Positions 17,232-25,489 of a DNA stretch of 64,000 bases are shown here, piece after piece. The notes under the pieces were generated by a model that did no database searches, was not told where the DNA came from, and saw only the letters and a program-made list of their open reading frames with translations. Both the position numbers and the translations under genes were made by a program. This DNA comes from Alteribacter populi (lineage in GTDB: Bacteria; Bacillota; Bacilli; Bacillales; Salisediminibacteriaceae). The DNA lies in contig NZ_KZ293963.1 in the NCBI RefSeq assembly GCF_002352765.1, forward strand, positions 1 to 64,000. Direction: 5' to 3'. Position 1 is the stretch's first letter. The number at the start of each line of letters is the position of its first letter.

Positions 17232-18093
17232 TCCTTTTACTGTTCAATCCTTTAATCCGAGTATTGCAATATGAATTATACTGTTACTAGTATAGGGGAA
17301 TTCTTTGTTTAGTCAAGGATTGTGCTTTTAATCTATTATTACTTTAAAATGCTTGAAAAAGGCGTATTGTGAAGCTGCTATATCTTAAGGAATTTATAAA
17401 CATAAAGGTGTTCAAAAAGCCAGTGAACATAGCTGTCTCCCGGCATTTAGCTGATCACGCGTTTTCTCCACTCTTTTTTCCTCTATTTTGAACACTAGAT
17501 TATTGAATAATATATTTCAGCAATACGTTTTTACCCAGGTGAAAAGGCCTGTATTGTATCTTTTAATAATTTCATCATTATTCTTATAAATTAATAGAAA
17601 AGTGTATTAGCTATATTTTTTTGGTTATATGTAATCGATCATTCTCCATAAGAGGGTGTTCAAAAACTCGGCTAAAATATCTGTTGAATGTTCTTCGCTA
17701 TTAGGAGCTTCAACCTTCTCGACCACTCGACTCTACTATGTACCCTTCTTGAATACGCATTAAATACTTCTTATAAACCAAGTCCTTCCCATAAATATAC
17801 TATAGTAATAAAAATTTAAGAATTACAGTATTTGATTGTTGTTTAAAACCAATGACTATTTACTTAATTTGTGTTTTAACATGTAGAAAAATCAGAATAT
17901 TATGATACATTTATTACGAGAATAGAAATAATTACATAGAGAGGTGATAAAATTTTCTCTTATCACTTGGTGATAAGGAGGAGATGTAAATATCTTATGG
18001 TCGAAAAGATGGGGAAGGATTTCATAACAATGTATACGTATATGTTATGACCAATAATTTGAGACTATTTTAACAAAAAATGGAGGTTAATCT
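17232..18093. other. Long intergenic region with MITE-like repeats and a hairpin leader
   Basis: No convincing gene. It holds the terminal-inverted-repeat element at 17406-17507. A second sequence at 17655 begins GGTGTTCAAAAACTCGG but has no matching far end. At 17941-17978 the module GGTGATAA occurs twice with TTATCAC between, forming alternative hairpins, followed by AAGGAGGAGATG. A 17-codon frame after it (ATG near 17997) is too short to call. The region supplies the promoter of the downstream protease. Confidence 0.6.
17406..17507. mobile_element. MITE-like element of about 100 bp with GTGTTCAAAA termini
   Basis: Starts GGTGTTCAAAAAG and ends TTTTGAACACTA, an inverted terminal repeat of about 10 bp. 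It encloses GCTGTCTCCCGGCATTTAGC and a T-rich arm. Similar short GGTGTTCAAAA elements are common in Bacillus genomes (from memory). No coding capacity. Confidence 0.6.
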
Positions 18094-20097
18094 ATGAAAC
18101 TCAGAAAAAAATTGATGATTTTATTCCTGTGCTTTTTCGTTTCACTTTCATCTACAACAGCTTTAGCAGGCCCTCCAGGATTATCTGATTTTCCAGATCC
18201 AATTGACGAAGAGTCATGGGTCCTTCCGAGAGATATGACTTGGGACGATTACCGGTCTGTTCCTGGTATCGATTGGAATGATGCCGACCATATCGAGGCT
18301 GAACTAGATATTAAGGGTGCCATTATTCTCGTGGATTTTCCTGATCAAGAGTTTATCTTAAGCCAGCCGGAGGGATCAGACCCGGCAGGCAATCCGGTAG
18401 GGATCGGTGACATTCCCCGGGATGAACTTCCACAGTGGTGGCTGGATTACTTAAACGCGCCGTCAGAGCTGAACAATTACCGGACAATTGATGAGTTTTG
18501 GAGAGAGAACTCCTTCGGAAAATGGTCAGTTGATCTTGATGCGTACGGCGTTTATGAAATGGAACATAATATGTTTCAATACGGTATGGGAGAATGGGGC
18601 CAACAAGCGGACATGCCACCAGGATACGAAACATACAACGTGATGACAGATGCTTTAGCTGCAGCTGAAGCAGACATAGAGGCGTCTGGTGTTGACTACG
18701 ACTTCACGTTTATTGTCCATGCCGGTTACAATGAATCTGATGTTTGGCAGCAGTTTGGTGAAATGATGTTTGAAAGCCCTGAAGATGTAACCGATGAATT
18801 CGGGCCCCCAGAGGAATACAGAGATATAGTAGACAACTGGGCGAATACTCGTTATGTACCTTGGACATCCTGGCTAGCTGCGTCAAGTCTTTGGGCGAGA
18901 GCGAACATTAGTCAAGGGATTTCGATCCAAGGAGAAAGTAGTGGAATGGCTGTTTTCGCCCATGAATTCGGCCATATTATGGAACTGCTCGATAACTACA
19001 ACAATCCATATGCAAATCCTGTTTCCAGAACATACTCGGGACCTTGGGAATTGATGAGCCGTGGTGCATTCAACGGACCAGGCGGCAACCATACTCGTTG
19101 GACAATTCCATCCTATGAAGGTGCATCTACACCTTCTCACCATATGTTACGTAATAAAATTAAGCAAGGTTATCTGTCGGAAGACCAATATATTAATGTA
19201 GACCGAGAAGAACTCGAAGAAACTGGACCGGTGTTTGCAGATGTATTAACCCGGGCCGTCCCGTCTGGAGAAGAATTTGGACGTGAAGGTATTTATGGAA
19301 TTAATGTTGAAATGGTGGATCACACTCCACGAAATAGTTTAGAGGATGACTGGCGCGCGGATATGCAACGAGGAGAAGAATGGTATAACAACTATACGCT
19401 AGAGGTAGTTGACCGCGTCGGCTTTGACTCTTTCCAAATGGATGCCGGGGTATTACTTGCTAAAACAAGAAATTCTGAGGCGTGGCCAAACATCTGGGTT
19501 ATTGATTCTCACCCCGAAGACATTAGTGAAGTAGACTTCGTTCGACCAGATGGTACAGAAGAAATGCTTTCACTAGGTGACTATCAGCAATTAGCTGACG
19601 CCCTATTTAAAGCAGGTACAGCAGAAGGGGTTGTCAATGAATACGTGGACGAGCATAACCGCCTCCACTTTTATATTCTTGATAAATTAGTTGCCGAAGA
19701 CGAAGCACTTTCCTACCGAGTTGCCGTTCGTCACATGGATGGTGCCGGACCGTATGAGCGAGGCGTCGATGTTGACAATAGCTCTGTGGAGCACGCTGCA
19801 CCAGGCAGAATAGCTGAATACAACTTTAGTGTTACAAATACAGGAGAAGAAACAGACATTTTCCGACTTGATGCTTCCACTGAATCTGAATGGGAATACA
19901 TGCTACCGAACAATATTGTGGAAGTAGAAGCTGGTGAAACCGTGGATGTCCCAGTTTACGTTGAGATTCCTGAAGCAGGAAGAGGTCAAAATCCTATTCC
20001 GAACGACCTAACCTTTACTGCAACATCGGAAACGGACTCCGAGCAAACAGCTACAACGGTTCGTCGAGTCGGTCCTGGAAATGGGAATGGTAGATAA
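18094..20097 (+). CDS. Secreted M6-like (immune inhibitor A type) zinc metalloprotease
   Basis: A 667-residue exported protein. A signal peptide of about 25 residues ends at TALAG. The zincin site is HEFGHIMELLD at 290-300: His290, Glu291 and His294, then Asp300 in the place of the third M6 ligand. Upstream segments such as GAIILVDFPDQEF and FIVHAGYNE match the M6 fold. Residues from about 565 to 660 form an Ig-like domain (PGRIAEYNFSVTNTGE), perhaps for substrate or surface binding. No cell-wall anchor is seen. The protein is very acidic. The PrsA foldase gene follows immediately, which suggests it helps this protease fold after secretion. ATG 18094 follows AATGGAGGTTAATCT. Confidence 0.82.
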   Translation: MKLRKKLMILFLCFFVSLSSTTALAGPPGLSDFPDPIDEESWVLPRDMTWDDYRSVPGIDWNDADHIEAELDIKGAIILVDFPDQEFILSQPEGSDPAGNPVGIGDIPRDELPQWWLDYLNAPSELNNYRTIDEFWRENSFGKWSVDLDAYGVYEMEHNMFQYGMGEWGQQADMPPGYETYNVMTDALAAAEADIEASGVDYDFTFIVHAGYNESDVWQQFGEMMFESPEDVTDEFGPPEEYRDIVDNWANTRYVPWTSWLAASSLWARANISQGISIQGESSGMAVFAHEFGHIMELLDNYNNPYANPVSRTYSGPWELMSRGAFNGPGGNHTRWTIPSYEGASTPSHHMLRNKIKQGYLSEDQYINVDREELEETGPVFADVLTRAVPSGEEFGREGIYGINVEMVDHTPRNSLEDDWRADMQRGEEWYNNYTLEVVDRVGFDSFQMDAGVLLAKTRNSEAWPNIWVIDSHPEDISEVDFVRPDGTEEMLSLGDYQQLADALFKAGTAEGVVNEYVDEHNRLHFYILDKLVAEDEALSYRVAVRHMDGAGPYERGVDVDNSSVEHAAPGRIAEYNFSVTNTGEETDIFRLDASTESEWEYMLPNNIVEVEAGETVDVPVYVEIPEAGRGQNPIPNDLTFTATSETDSEQTATTVRRVGPGNGNGR

Positions 20098-20112
20098 AAT
20101 AATTTTCGCTAT

Positions 20113-20147
20113 TCGGAGAGCGGACCTGTCGGTTCGTTCTCCTTCCT
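20113..20147 (+). terminator. Terminator after the metalloprotease
   Basis: Stem GGAGAGCGGACC with GGTTCGTTCTCC (G-T pairs) followed by TTCCTTT. It partly separates the protease and prsA transcripts. Confidence 0.65.
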
Positions 20148-20185
20148 TTACTATAGATGATACTTAGATTAGGAGTGTTGATAAA

Positions 20186-21076
20186 TTGAAAAGACAAGTC
20201 TTGTTTGTTTTAATCATCATTGGTGTACTAGGATTGACAGCTTGTAGTTCCAGCAATGTTAATTCGGAAGCAGTAGATTCTGAAATAGTCGTAGAAACAA
20301 TGGCAGGCAGTATAACAAAAGAAGATTTTTACGAAGAATTAAAGGGACGGTACGGAAAAGCTGTACTACAGGAAATGGTGACGATCGAAGTTTTACAGGA
20401 TAAATATGACGTAAGCGAAGAAGCCATAGATCATGAAGTGCAAATCCTTAAAGACGAATTAGGTGATCAATTTGAAATGTGGCTGCAGCACCAGAATCTT
20501 GGAGACGAAGAATCATTTCGTAAAAGAGTATACCTTAGTCTTTTACAAGAAGAAGCAAAGGCCGATGGGTTAAATATAAGTGAAGAAGAAATGAAACAAA
20601 AGTACGACCAATTAAGAACCGAAATTAGCGCACAACACATATTAGTGGAAGAGGAAGAAACAGCCTTAGAAGTAAAACAGAAACTTGATGATGGTACTGA
20701 TTTTGCTGAACTGGCAAAAGGCTACTCAATAGATAGTTCGAATGCGGAGGATGGTGGTGAACTAGGTTATTTCTCCGTTGGGACGATGGTGCCTGAATTT
20801 GAAAGTGCTGCATATGATTTGGAAGTAGGAGAAACTAGTGAACCCGTTGCTACCCAATTTGGTTATCATATTATAAAATTATTAGACAAGCAAGAAACAA
20901 ATGTGGACATTGAGCCATTTGAGAATATGAAAGGAGAAATTCGTCAAACCCTCATAGACGAAAGAATTGAAGTGAATGAAGCACAAGAAAAAATCGCGAA
21001 ATTAATTGAAGATGCAAATATTGATATAAAGATCGAAGAGTTTGAAGAATTGTTTAATGTAGATACGATAAATTAG
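20186..21076 (+). CDS. prsA: PrsA-like foldase lipoprotein (parvulin-type peptidyl-prolyl isomerase)
   Basis: A 296-residue lipoprotein with lipobox LTAC (Cys near 20). An N-terminal SurA-like helical part is followed by a parvulin PpiC domain (about 150-243) with AQHILVEEEE, DFAELAKGYSIDSSN, GGELGYFSVGTMVPEFE and FGYHIIKLLDKQ. The family assists folding of exported proteins on the outer face of the membrane. The start is TTG 20186 with AGGAG about ten bases upstream; the signal peptide fits exactly from here. Adjacent to the secreted metalloprotease, its probable client. Confidence 0.85.
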   Translation: MKRQVLFVLIIIGVLGLTACSSSNVNSEAVDSEIVVETMAGSITKEDFYEELKGRYGKAVLQEMVTIEVLQDKYDVSEEAIDHEVQILKDELGDQFEMWLQHQNLGDEESFRKRVYLSLLQEEAKADGLNISEEEMKQKYDQLRTEISAQHILVEEEETALEVKQKLDDGTDFAELAKGYSIDSSNAEDGGELGYFSVGTMVPEFESAAYDLEVGETSEPVATQFGYHIIKLLDKQETNVDIEPFENMKGEIRQTLIDERIEVNEAQEKIAKLIEDANIDIKIEEFEELFNVDTIN

Positions 21077-21124
21077 CAGTAGTATAAGGGATACCACAAC
21101 ACTATTAGTTGAAAGTTTTTCTTA

Positions 21125-21153
21125 GGCTCTAGTCTGTGACTAGGGCTTTTTTG
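21125..21153 (+). terminator. Terminator after prsA
   Basis: GGCTCTAGTC and GACTAGGGC form a stem with a TGT loop, followed by six T residues. Confidence 0.75.
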
Positions 21154-21348
21154 AAAGTTATAAGAGGACAGCTACCTTCACGCCACTCGTCTCAAAAAAC
21201 AAATAGAAACTACCTTTTAGAAAACATCTAACTAAAAAGAACAAATACTGCGACACTGGAACATTCGAGGCAGATTGTAAGAAATAAGATGATTTTTACA
21301 TTTGTAGTCAAGAATTTCGATGTACAGACACAGACATTCTCTCTTGGG

Positions 21349-21388
21349 CATATAAGTAAGAACAAGATGCCCATAAGGAGGTTAATCG
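21349..21388 (+). promoter_or_regulatory. Candidate sporulation promoter and ribosome binding site of sigK
   Basis: CATATAAG at 21349-21356 resembles the -10 of sigma-E promoters (CATACAAT). A clear AAGGAGG precedes the sigK ATG. The -35 is not obvious, so only the position and the known sigma-E control of sigK support this call. Confidence 0.35.
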
Positions 21389-21778
21389 ATGTCCGGATTT
21401 TTAGCAGCCATCACATACCTCATCAAAGAACTGTTCGTCTTTGTTTCTTTTGTAAAAAACAATGCCTTCCCGCAACCATTAAAAGAAGAAGAAGAACGGA
21501 AATACTTAAATCTCATGAAAGAAGGAGACGCAGACGCGCGAAACCGGCTTATTGAACACAACCTGCGCCTAGTGGCTCACATTGTTAAAAAGTTTGAAAA
21601 TACCCGTGAAGACACCGAAGACTTGATCTCCATCGGAACCATTGGGCTTATTAAAGCCATCGAAAGCTACTCAGCTGGAAAGGGAACAAAATTGGCTACG
21701 TACGCAGCACGGTGTATTGAAAATGAAGTTCTAATGTCAAAAGAGCGCATGGGACAATTCCCTCACTACATAGGTTAG
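21389..21778 (+). CDS. sigK: Sigma-K, N-terminal part (gene split by a skin element)
   Basis: Codons 1-115 are sigma-K; after the crossover ATG at 21734 the frame runs into element sequence and stops at 21776-21778. Residues 1-20 form the hydrophobic pro-sequence, with processing expected near [14 protein letters not shown] by analogy with B. subtilis pro-sigma-K. Region 2 is conserved ([44 protein letters not shown]). The mother-cell sigma factor for late sporulation can only be made after excision joins this part to the segment at 37129-37515, giving 243 codons (241 in B. subtilis). Start chosen at ATG 21389 after AAGGAGG. Confidence 0.95.
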   Translation: MSGFLAAITYLIKELFVFVSFVKNNAFPQPLKEEEERKYLNLMKEGDADARNRLIEHNLRLVAHIVKKFENTREDTEDLISIGTIGLIKAIESYSAGKGTKLATYAARCIENEVLMSKERMGQFPHYIG

Positions 21779-21797
21779 TGCGAGGAGGGAAAAGTCC

Positions 21798-22001
21798 GTG
21801 AACATACGCATCATAGAAGGGGATCTTTCGAAAAAAGCTCGTTCAAATGTTTACCACTATTTGAAAGAACTTTACAGGAAGGAGCAACCAGAACATCATG
21901 ACAATCGGAATTTACGCTCGAGTATCGACGGAGGAACAGGTGAGAAGCGGGTACAGCCTGGAGCAACAGCTGAGGGCCTGCAGGGAGAAAGCACAGACTA
22001 G
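21798..22001 (+). CDS. Small protein overlapping the start of spoIVCA (doubtful)
   Basis: A 67-codon frame from GTG 21798 behind a good ribosome binding site (GCGAGGAGGGAAAAG). It begins MNIRIIEGDLSKKARSNVYH and overlaps the recombinase start by about 100 bases in another frame. The N-terminal 35 residues look protein-like, while the rest is a shadow of the recombinase. It may be a short coupling or regulatory protein, or a translated leader. I do not recognise a family. Confidence 0.4.
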   Translation: MNIRIIEGDLSKKARSNVYHYLKELYRKEQPEHHDNRNLRSSIDGGTGEKRVQPGATAEGLQGESTD

Positions 22002-23406
22002 TGAGGTAATAGAATACGTGGATCGGGGGCTCTCAGGAGAGTTCCTCGATCGTCCTGCGTTAAACAAGCTCCGCCAGGATTTACGGGAAGGGATTTTAAG
22101 CAAAGTTGTTTGTCTGGATCCTGACCGGCTTTCCAGAAAGCTCATGAATCAGCTTATAGTATCCGAAGAAATTGAAAAGAAAGTGGAACTGGTATTTGTT
22201 AACGGTGAATACCAAAGGACTCCAGAAGGGATGCTTTTTTATCAGCTTCGAGGGGCTATAGCGGAATTTGAAAAGAAAAAAATTACGGAACGTATGAGTC
22301 GTGGACGTATCCAGAAGGCTAGACAAGGAAAAGTAATACGTGATTATCAAATCTACGGTTATGACTACGACAAGGAAAAAGAGCAGCTAGTTATTAATAG
22401 TTATGAAGCGAGTGTTGTTCGTACGATCTTTGAACTGTTTACATCTCCTAAAAGTGATGTTCAAGGAATTAATGGGATAGCTAGATACTTAACTAATCAG
22501 GGGATTCCAACTAAGAGGAATGCGAAGCAGTGGCATAGGCAGGTTGTCAGGCAAATTTTAATGAATAAAGCATATGTAGGGGAATTTTTCCAGAATCGCT
22601 GGAATACCGAGGGAATGCTTGCTAATAAGTATGGATCTAGTGACAAAGTAAAAATGACAGCAAGACCTCAAGAGGATTGGATTCAGGTTCCCTGCCCTAA
22701 AATAATTGAAATAGAACAGTATGAACATACTCAAGCAATATTAAAAGAATCTAGAAGACGCTGGAGAGGGACCAGCAAGCACGAATACTTATTAAGCGGC
22801 CTGGTTAGATGCGAAGAATGCGGAAATACCATGACAGGCAGAAGAGCAAAAAACTGGGGATCCTATCATAGAGAATACACGGATGTGAAAAATACAGCAG
22901 GAGCTAAAAATAAAGGCTGTGGAAATAGGGTTAATTGTGAAAAGTTGGATGATGAAGTGTGGAATGAGTTAATTAGATGGTTAAATAATCCAGAGGAACT
23001 AATAGAATCACTAAATGATTTTAAAGACAGTCAACATTCTTATGAAAAGATGGTTCTAGAACGAATAGGGATAGAATTAAATAGAATTAAAACTGGACGA
23101 AACAGGTTGATAAATTTATTAACAAGTGATGAATTTTTTCAAGAAGTTGATGTACGTGACAAATTAAAAGAGTTGAAAGAAAAAGAAGTTAACTTATTAA
23201 AAGATAAAAAAGAAATAGAAACAAAGTTAAAAGAAGAACAAGGAAAAGGCATAATTAATACGAAACTCTTAGAAAAAGCAACCACTTATTATTTATCACA
23301 TGGTACTGATAGATTAAATATTGTAAATAAGAGGGATATTATTAGAAGTATAGTTAAAGAAATAAGAGTAGATTGCAATTACAATGTTGAAATAATAACA
23401 TTGTAA
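21898..23406 (+). CDS. spoIVCA: Large serine recombinase of the skin element (SpoIVCA type)
   Basis: A 502-residue site-specific recombinase. The catalytic domain starts GIYARVSTEEQ with Ser10, followed by the LDPDRLSRK and RGAIAEFEKKKITERMSRGR segments. A recombinase domain begins near GINGIARYLTNQGIP, and a zinc ribbon (RCEECGN ... GCGN) near 300 precedes a coiled-coil C-terminus, the usual SpoIVCA layout. It should catalyse mother-cell excision that rebuilds sigK. Located 160 bp inside the left att site, in the same direction as sigK. Confidence 0.92.
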   Translation: MTIGIYARVSTEEQVRSGYSLEQQLRACREKAQTSEVIEYVDRGLSGEFLDRPALNKLRQDLREGILSKVVCLDPDRLSRKLMNQLIVSEEIEKKVELVFVNGEYQRTPEGMLFYQLRGAIAEFEKKKITERMSRGRIQKARQGKVIRDYQIYGYDYDKEKEQLVINSYEASVVRTIFELFTSPKSDVQGINGIARYLTNQGIPTKRNAKQWHRQVVRQILMNKAYVGEFFQNRWNTEGMLANKYGSSDKVKMTARPQEDWIQVPCPKIIEIEQYEHTQAILKESRRRWRGTSKHEYLLSGLVRCEECGNTMTGRRAKNWGSYHREYTDVKNTAGAKNKGCGNRVNCEKLDDEVWNELIRWLNNPEELIESLNDFKDSQHSYEKMVLERIGIELNRIKTGRNRLINLLTSDEFFQEVDVRDKLKELKEKEVNLLKDKKEIETKLKEEQGKGIINTKLLEKATTYYLSHGTDRLNIVNKRDIIRSIVKEIRVDCNYNVEIITL

Positions 23407-23463
23407 TATTTTCAGTACAATAAATCTTAGAAGTTTTAAAGAAAGTGCTTAATACAATAAAGC

Positions 23464-23498
23464 AAACCAGCTACAAAGAACTTGTAGCTGGTTTTACT
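23464..23498. terminator. Terminator between spoIVCA and the convergent unknown gene
   Basis: A 13-bp stem, AAACCAGCTACAA with TTGTAGCTGGTTT, followed by TT. It can act in both directions. Confidence 0.85.
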
Positions 23499-23544
23499 TA
23501 TTAAATTGGTCTTTGAGAAATTAATGATGGTTAGCTGAAAACAA

Positions 23545-24018
23545 CTAATAACCTGAACTTTGCACTAATGAATTAGTAAAGAATTCTCTTGCGATTGTTT
23601 TTTCATCTGCATTCCATCTCATAAATGGTTCAGGATGCTCTTTAATAAAATCTAAGAAGAAATTATACAATCCATTTTCTTCAAAATTAATGTGGGCTGC
23701 GTTTATTTGATCTTGAATTTCTTTAAGCTTTTCCTTCGTTTCTTTAAATAATAATGTTGAAGAGGCAAAATCGTGGACAAAGTAAAAGTCTTTACTAAGT
23801 AAAAAATCCTTTAGACTATTATGTTTAATAAATTCTTCAATTTCATTAAGTTTCTTTAATAAAATTTTATTTATTTGTTTTTTTAAATTTTTGTATTTAT
23901 ATTTTCTGTTATTTGAGCTCATGTAATAAGAGATCGTCGCTAGTGTGAAATAATCAGAGCTTTCATCTAAAATACTTATTAAAATATCTTCTGGAAGATT
24001 TTTTGGGAACATTTTCAT
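23545..24018 (-). CDS. Unknown protein carried by the skin element
   Basis: A 157-residue soluble protein, rich in Lys, Asn and Phe, with helical segments (KNLKKQINKILLKKLNEIEEF; KETKEKLKEIQDQINAAH) and no transmembrane part. The C-terminus reads WNADEKTIAREFFTNS. Base composition is clearly lower in GC than the neighbouring genes, suggesting a different origin. It lies opposite and convergent to spoIVCA and has a weak ribosome binding site. I do not recognise the family. Its place beside the recombinase would allow a role in control of excision, but nothing in the sequence shows this. Confidence 0.55.
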   Translation of the reverse strand: MKMFPKNLPEDILISILDESSDYFTLATISYYMSSNNRKYKYKNLKKQINKILLKKLNEIEEFIKHNSLKDFLLSKDFYFVHDFASSTLLFKETKEKLKEIQDQINAAHINFEENGLYNFFLDFIKEHPEPFMRWNADEKTIAREFFTNSLVQSSGY

Positions 24019-24536
24019 GCAGATAACCAGGTTAAGGATTTTGTATAGAAGATTACTATCTTTTGTACTTTAAGTATCAGACTAACTTTTAAACAAAAAC
24101 AACCTTTTGTCTCTCTTATTATCGATCAGCTACAGCTGATGCCGTTAGTGAACGTGATAACATTTAAACACTACTCAGCAAAATATGGCTTAGATTTACA
24201 TTTCGGGATAACCAAATTAAAAACAGGCCGTCATGGGCCTGTTTTTGTTTATGTCGCTTTTTCATCTGTGGTTTCCCTTGGCCTGTCATCTTTAAGCGCT
24301 TAATGACCATTATAAAGCTCGACCCAACCCATTAGAACGTTTCTGGTTAAGATCCTATATTTCCTTGTAACTTCACTTTCTGAAAATCTTGAAGATAGAT
24401 GTTGGAGTGAGTTAGTTTAATAATTTAACAATTTAAATAAATTGATTGTTATTTATAAATATTTGTTTCAAAATATACCACCTCTTTGCTAAGATAACGA
24501 TATGATGAGTTAATAAGGGTAGAGGGGGTGTACTCT
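24019..24536. other. Intergenic stretch inside the skin element
   Basis: Holds a terminator-like hairpin at 24219-24246 (AAACAGGCC with GGCCTGTTT, then T residues). An open frame reading QLQLMPLVNVITFKHYSAKY upstream of it may be a gene remnant of unknown type. The last 120 bases are very AT-rich and probably contain the promoter of the AEC transporter gene. Confidence 0.5.
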
Positions 24537-25463
24537 TTGAATTATTTGGTATTTATTGTTGGCCAGGTAATTTTGCCAATTTTTGTGTTAATTGGTGTTG
24601 GGTTTATATTCCAGCGAAAGGTTTACTCGGATGTCAGGGTGTTAACGAAATTGAACGTGTATGTCTTTGTCCCAGCGTTTATTTTTGTAACAATATATTC
24701 AACAGCGTTTTCTTCAGAAATCGTTATCTCAATTGTAGTATTCTTTTTGAGTTATGCAGTTGCAATTTTCCTTTTTGTAAGACTATTCTCGAAAGCGCTT
24801 TCTATACCAGCAGGAAAAAAAACAGCTATAACTAATGGAGCACTTTTTTACAACGCAGGTAACTATGGGATCCCAGTCAATGACTTAGTGTTTAAAGGGG
24901 ACGGAATGGCAATGTCAATTCAGGTAGTGTTTGTTGCACTCCAGAATATGCTGATGTTCACCTATGGAATTGTTACATTAAAGTCAGCTGAAAACAATAT
25001 AAAAGAGGCACTATATGGTTTTTTGAAAATGCCGATTCTGTATGCACTAATTTTGGGCGCTTTATTTAATATATATTCTTTTAGCTTGCCAGATGTAATA
25101 TTAGTTCCCTCCACCTACATTGCAAATGGGATGGTAACAATTGCGCTCTTGACTTTAGGGGCACAAGTTGGTTCACTCGCCCGGACTAGTTGGAATCTCA
25201 TTCTCTTGATGAGTGTGGCTATTCGGCTGCTCGTTGGACCGATGTTGGCGTTGATTATCATATTTGTCTTTGGCTTTGATGGCGTGATAGCTAAAGTAAT
25301 GCTTATTGCTGCTTCCATGCCTACGTCTGTCAATAGTGCAGTCCTGGCACAAGAATATCAAAGTGAGGCAGCATTTTCGTCAGAGACTGTATTATACACA
25401 ACTGTTTTTAGTTCCCTTACGGTAACAGGAACAATTTATCTCGCAAACTACTTGTTTTCTTAA
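24537..25463 (+). CDS. AEC-family transporter (auxin efflux carrier fold), probable carboxylate permease
   Basis: About 308 residues with ten predicted helices. Opens NYLVFIVGQVILPIFVLIGVG and has the conserved FYNAGNYGIPVND and MPTSVNSAVLAQEY segments of AEC proteins, the latter near the end. In bacteria these proteins move malonate, malate and similar acids. TTG 24537 is preferred over GTG 24528 because AGAGGGGG sits directly against the GTG. First gene of the cargo, immediately before the PrpR-N regulator. It could exchange or export the acid substrate or product. Confidence 0.8.
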   Translation: MNYLVFIVGQVILPIFVLIGVGFIFQRKVYSDVRVLTKLNVYVFVPAFIFVTIYSTAFSSEIVISIVVFFLSYAVAIFLFVRLFSKALSIPAGKKTAITNGALFYNAGNYGIPVNDLVFKGDGMAMSIQVVFVALQNMLMFTYGIVTLKSAENNIKEALYGFLKMPILYALILGALFNIYSFSLPDVILVPSTYIANGMVTIALLTLGAQVGSLARTSWNLILLMSVAIRLLVGPMLALIIIFVFGFDGVIAKVMLIAASMPTSVNSAVLAQEYQSEAAFSSETVLYTTVFSSLTVTGTIYLANYLFS

Positions 25464-25489
25464 TATATCAGAAGGAGGTAAATAGAAGT

